From Globodera rostochiensis (Eukaryota > Nematoda > Chromadorea > Rhabditida > Heteroderidae): 64,000 nucleotides of DNA. Shown one piece after another: positions 61,501 to 64,000 of the stretch. The position numbers and the translations under genes were made by a program. The notes under the pieces were generated by a model. It did no database searches and was not told the origin of the DNA. It saw only the letters and a list, made by a program, of their open reading frames with translations. Numbering within the stretch: position 1 is the first letter of the stretch; every line of letters starts with the position of its first letter. Location of the stretch: assembly GCA_018350325.1 (NCBI GenBank), contig JAEVLN010000057.1, positions 1 through 64,000 of the forward strand, read 5' to 3'.

Positions 61501-64000
61501 GGACGTTTTTTGCAAAGGTGTCTTCCAAATTTGAGCTCATTTTGACTGTTTTGAGCACCAATTTCATGCCTAAATTTCAAAAATTTAGAAATAAAAGTAA
61601 GAAGTTATATAGCAGCTTATATCTTAGCTTTGCTTGCAGTAATTCAGACATTTTTGTTGTCATTGGATAGAGAGCAAGAAGAGGTTTCCAATGTTATATT
61701 GCTCAATGTAATAGCTTCTCTGAGAGCCAAGTTATAGACATATTTATTCGACGATGCATATTTTGTTTTAAAAATTCAAAATTTTTGAAACTTATATCTC
61801 AGCCTAGCGCGCATCAATTTCTCGCACATTGATGTTGTTGGGTAGAGCTTGAAATTGTGCAGCAATTGGTTTAAGAATCATTTCGTAGCTCAGCGGCGCA
61901 CAAAGTTATTGGCATTTAAATTTTAACTTTATTTTCATTGGAGAGATTCTAAAAAAAGATGTTTATGCCATTCGGTTCTATCTTTCAATTGTTTTCGTGA
62001 GGTTGATGTAGAAAAATATCAGCTTTAGTATGAAAAATTGATTAAATTTCAAAATTTTCACAAATAGATATAAAAGCCTAAAGTTTAAATTTTGCTTTTC
62101 CTTTTTCAAATTTGTGCATTGCGGCTGCTTTTAATTTATGTTGTGTGGACGTTTTTTGCAAAGGTGTCTTCCAAATTTGAGCTCATTTTGACTGTTTTGA
62201 GCACCAATTTCATGCCTAAATTTCAAAAATTTAGAAATAAAAGTAAGAAGTTATATAGCAGCTTATATCTTAGCTTTGCTTGCAGTAATTCAGACATTTT
62301 TGTTGTCATTGGATAGAGAGCAAGAAGAGGTTTCCAATGTTATATTGCTCAATGTAATAGCTTCTCTGAGAGCCAAGTTATAGACATATTTATTCGACGA
62401 TGCATATTTTGTTTTAAAAATTCAAAATTTTTGAAACTTATATCTCAGCCTAGCGCGCATCAATTTCTCGCACATTGATGTTGTTGGGTAGAGCTTGAAA
62501 TTGTGCAGCAATTGGTTTAAGAATCATTTCGTAGCTCAGCGGCGCACAAAGTTATTGGCATTTAAATTTTAACTTTATTTTCATTGGAGAGATTCTAAAA
62601 AAAGATGTTTATGCCATTCGGTTCTATCTTTCAATTGTTTTCGTGAGGTTGATGTAGAAAAATATCAGCTTTAGTATGAAAAATTGATTAAATTTCAAAA
62701 TTTTCACAAATAGATATAAAAGCCTAAAGTTTAAATTTTGCTTTTCCTTTTTCAAATTTGTGCATTGCGGCTGCTTTTAATTTATGTTGTGTGGACGTTT
62801 TTTGCAAAGGTGTCTTCCAAATTTGAGCTCATTTTGACTGTTTTGAGCACCAATTTCATGCCTAAATTTCAAAAATTTAGAAATAAAAGTAAGAAGTTAT
62901 ATAGCAGCTTATATCTTAGCTTTGCTTGCAGTAATTCAGACATTTTTGTTGTCATTGGATAGAGAGCAAGAAGAGGTTTCCAATGTTATATTGCTCAATG
63001 TAATAGCTTCTCTGAGAGCCAAGTTATAGACATATTTATTCGACGATGCATATTTTGTTTTAAAAATTCAAAATTTTTGAAACTTATATCTCAGCCTAGC
63101 GCGCATCAATTTCTCGCACATTGATGTTGTTGGGTAGAGCTTGAAATTGTGCAGCAATTGGTTTAAGAATCATTTCGTAGCTCAGCGGCGCACAAAGTTA
63201 TTGGCATTTAAATTTTAACTTTATTTTCATTGGAGAGATTCTAAAAAAAGATGTTTATGCCAGTCGGTTCTATCTTTCAATTGTTTTCGTGAGGTTGATG
63301 TAGAAAAATATCAGCTTTAGTATGAAAAATTGATTAAATTTCAAAATTTTCACAAATAGATATAAAAGCCTAAAGTTTAAATTTTGCTTTTCCTTTTTCA
63401 AATTTGTGCATTGCGGCTGCTTTTAATTTATGTTGTGTGGACGTTTTTTGCAAAGGTGTCTTCCAAATTTGAGCTCATTTTGACTGTTTTGAGCACCAAT
63501 TTCATGCCTAAATTTCAAAAATTTAGAAATAAAAGTAAGAAGTTATATAGCAGCTTATATCTTAGCTTTGCTTGCAGTAATTCAGACATTTTTGTTGTCA
63601 TTGGATAGAGAGCAAGAAGAGGTTTCCAATGTTATATTGCTCAATGTAATAGCTTCTCTGAGAGCCAAGTTATAGACATATTTATTCGACGATGCATATT
63701 TTGTTTTAAAAATTCAAAATTTTTGAAACTTATATCTCAGCCTAGCGCGCATCAATTTCTCGCACATTGATGTTGTTGGGTAGAGCTTGAAATTGTGCAG
63801 CAATTGGTTTAAGAATCATTTCGTAGCTCAGCGGCGCACAAAGTTATTGGCATTTAAATTTTAACTTTATTTTCATTGGAGAGATTCTAAAAAAAGATGT
63901 TTATGCCAGTCGGTTCTATCTTTCAATTGTTTTCGTGAGGTTGATGTAGAAAAATATCAGCTTTAGTATGAAAAATTGATTAAATTTCAAAATTTTCACA
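58506..64000 (+). repeat. 646-bp satellite array, about 8.5 copies
   Basis: Units start at about 58506, 59152, 59798, 60444, 61089, 61735, 62381, 63027 and 63673 and continue past the window edge. Copies differ at only a few positions. The first copy has AGCCCCAATTACAAG where the others have AGCACCAATTTCATG. The fourth lacks one A (unit 645 bp). Copies 3-7 read GCCATTCGG where copies 1, 2, 8 and 9 read GCCAGTCGG. Each unit has a 7-bp-arm inverted repeat (CATCAAT...ATTGATG) and a TTCAAAATTTTTGAA near-palindrome. The 74-codon frame in each unit starts at TTG and ends without motifs; I regard it as non-coding. Confidence 0.95.

Noticed and set aside
58863..63608. Repeated 74-codon hydrophobic frame in each 646-bp unit
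   Set aside because: It starts at TTG and lacks motifs. One copy shifts frame freely from a single base loss. Conservation is explained by satellite homogenisation.

Overview
This window is metazoan nuclear DNA, most likely from a nematode. The evidence is dense genes split by 40-60 nt introns, a degraded Polinton/Maverick virus-like element whose capsid protein resembles the nematode F54H12.2-like family, and long AT-rich satellite arrays. There is no bacterial-style gene organisation. The species cannot be named from sequence alone.

Layout. 1-250: AT-rich flank with one diverged monomer of the 109-bp satellite. 251-7735: a minisatellite built on an ATTCCGGAAATAGG core, which runs straight into the capsid gene. 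7636-21162: Polinton core. On the minus strand, read right to left, are a Cys-rich protein, a penton-like minor capsid protein, a basic glycine-rich protein and the major capsid protein (cut off by the minisatellite). On the plus strand are a PAZ-like protein, a CxxH/CxxC protein, the packaging ATPase, two conserved Polinton proteins and a chromodomain integrase. On the minus strand, converging on the integrase, is a protein-primed DNA polymerase B that I resolve into 21 exons. 21210-24330: a tandemly repeated ~1.25-kb module beside the polymerase start; two full copies each carry a tRNA-like element, a CGCGCAG-rich patch and a small two-exon gene, and a third copy is truncated.

24334-58505: a very long 109-bp satellite. 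It is interrupted by a young gag-only LTR retroelement (25728-28844, LTRs that read as identical) and by a GC-richer island (38725-40497), across which the satellite reverses orientation. 58506-64000: a second satellite with a 646-bp unit, about 8.5 copies.

The Polinton genes cover replication (polymerase B), integration (integrase), DNA packaging (ATPase) and capsid (major capsid and penton). No adenovirus-type maturation protease and no terminal inverted repeats were found. Several genes carry apparent single-base losses, so the copy is either decaying or contains consensus errors. The most unusual items are the PAZ-like gene inside the element, the heavily intron-split polymerase with mostly TAG/AAG acceptors, the duplicated unknown gene next to the polymerase, and the tRNA-like leader of the LTR element.
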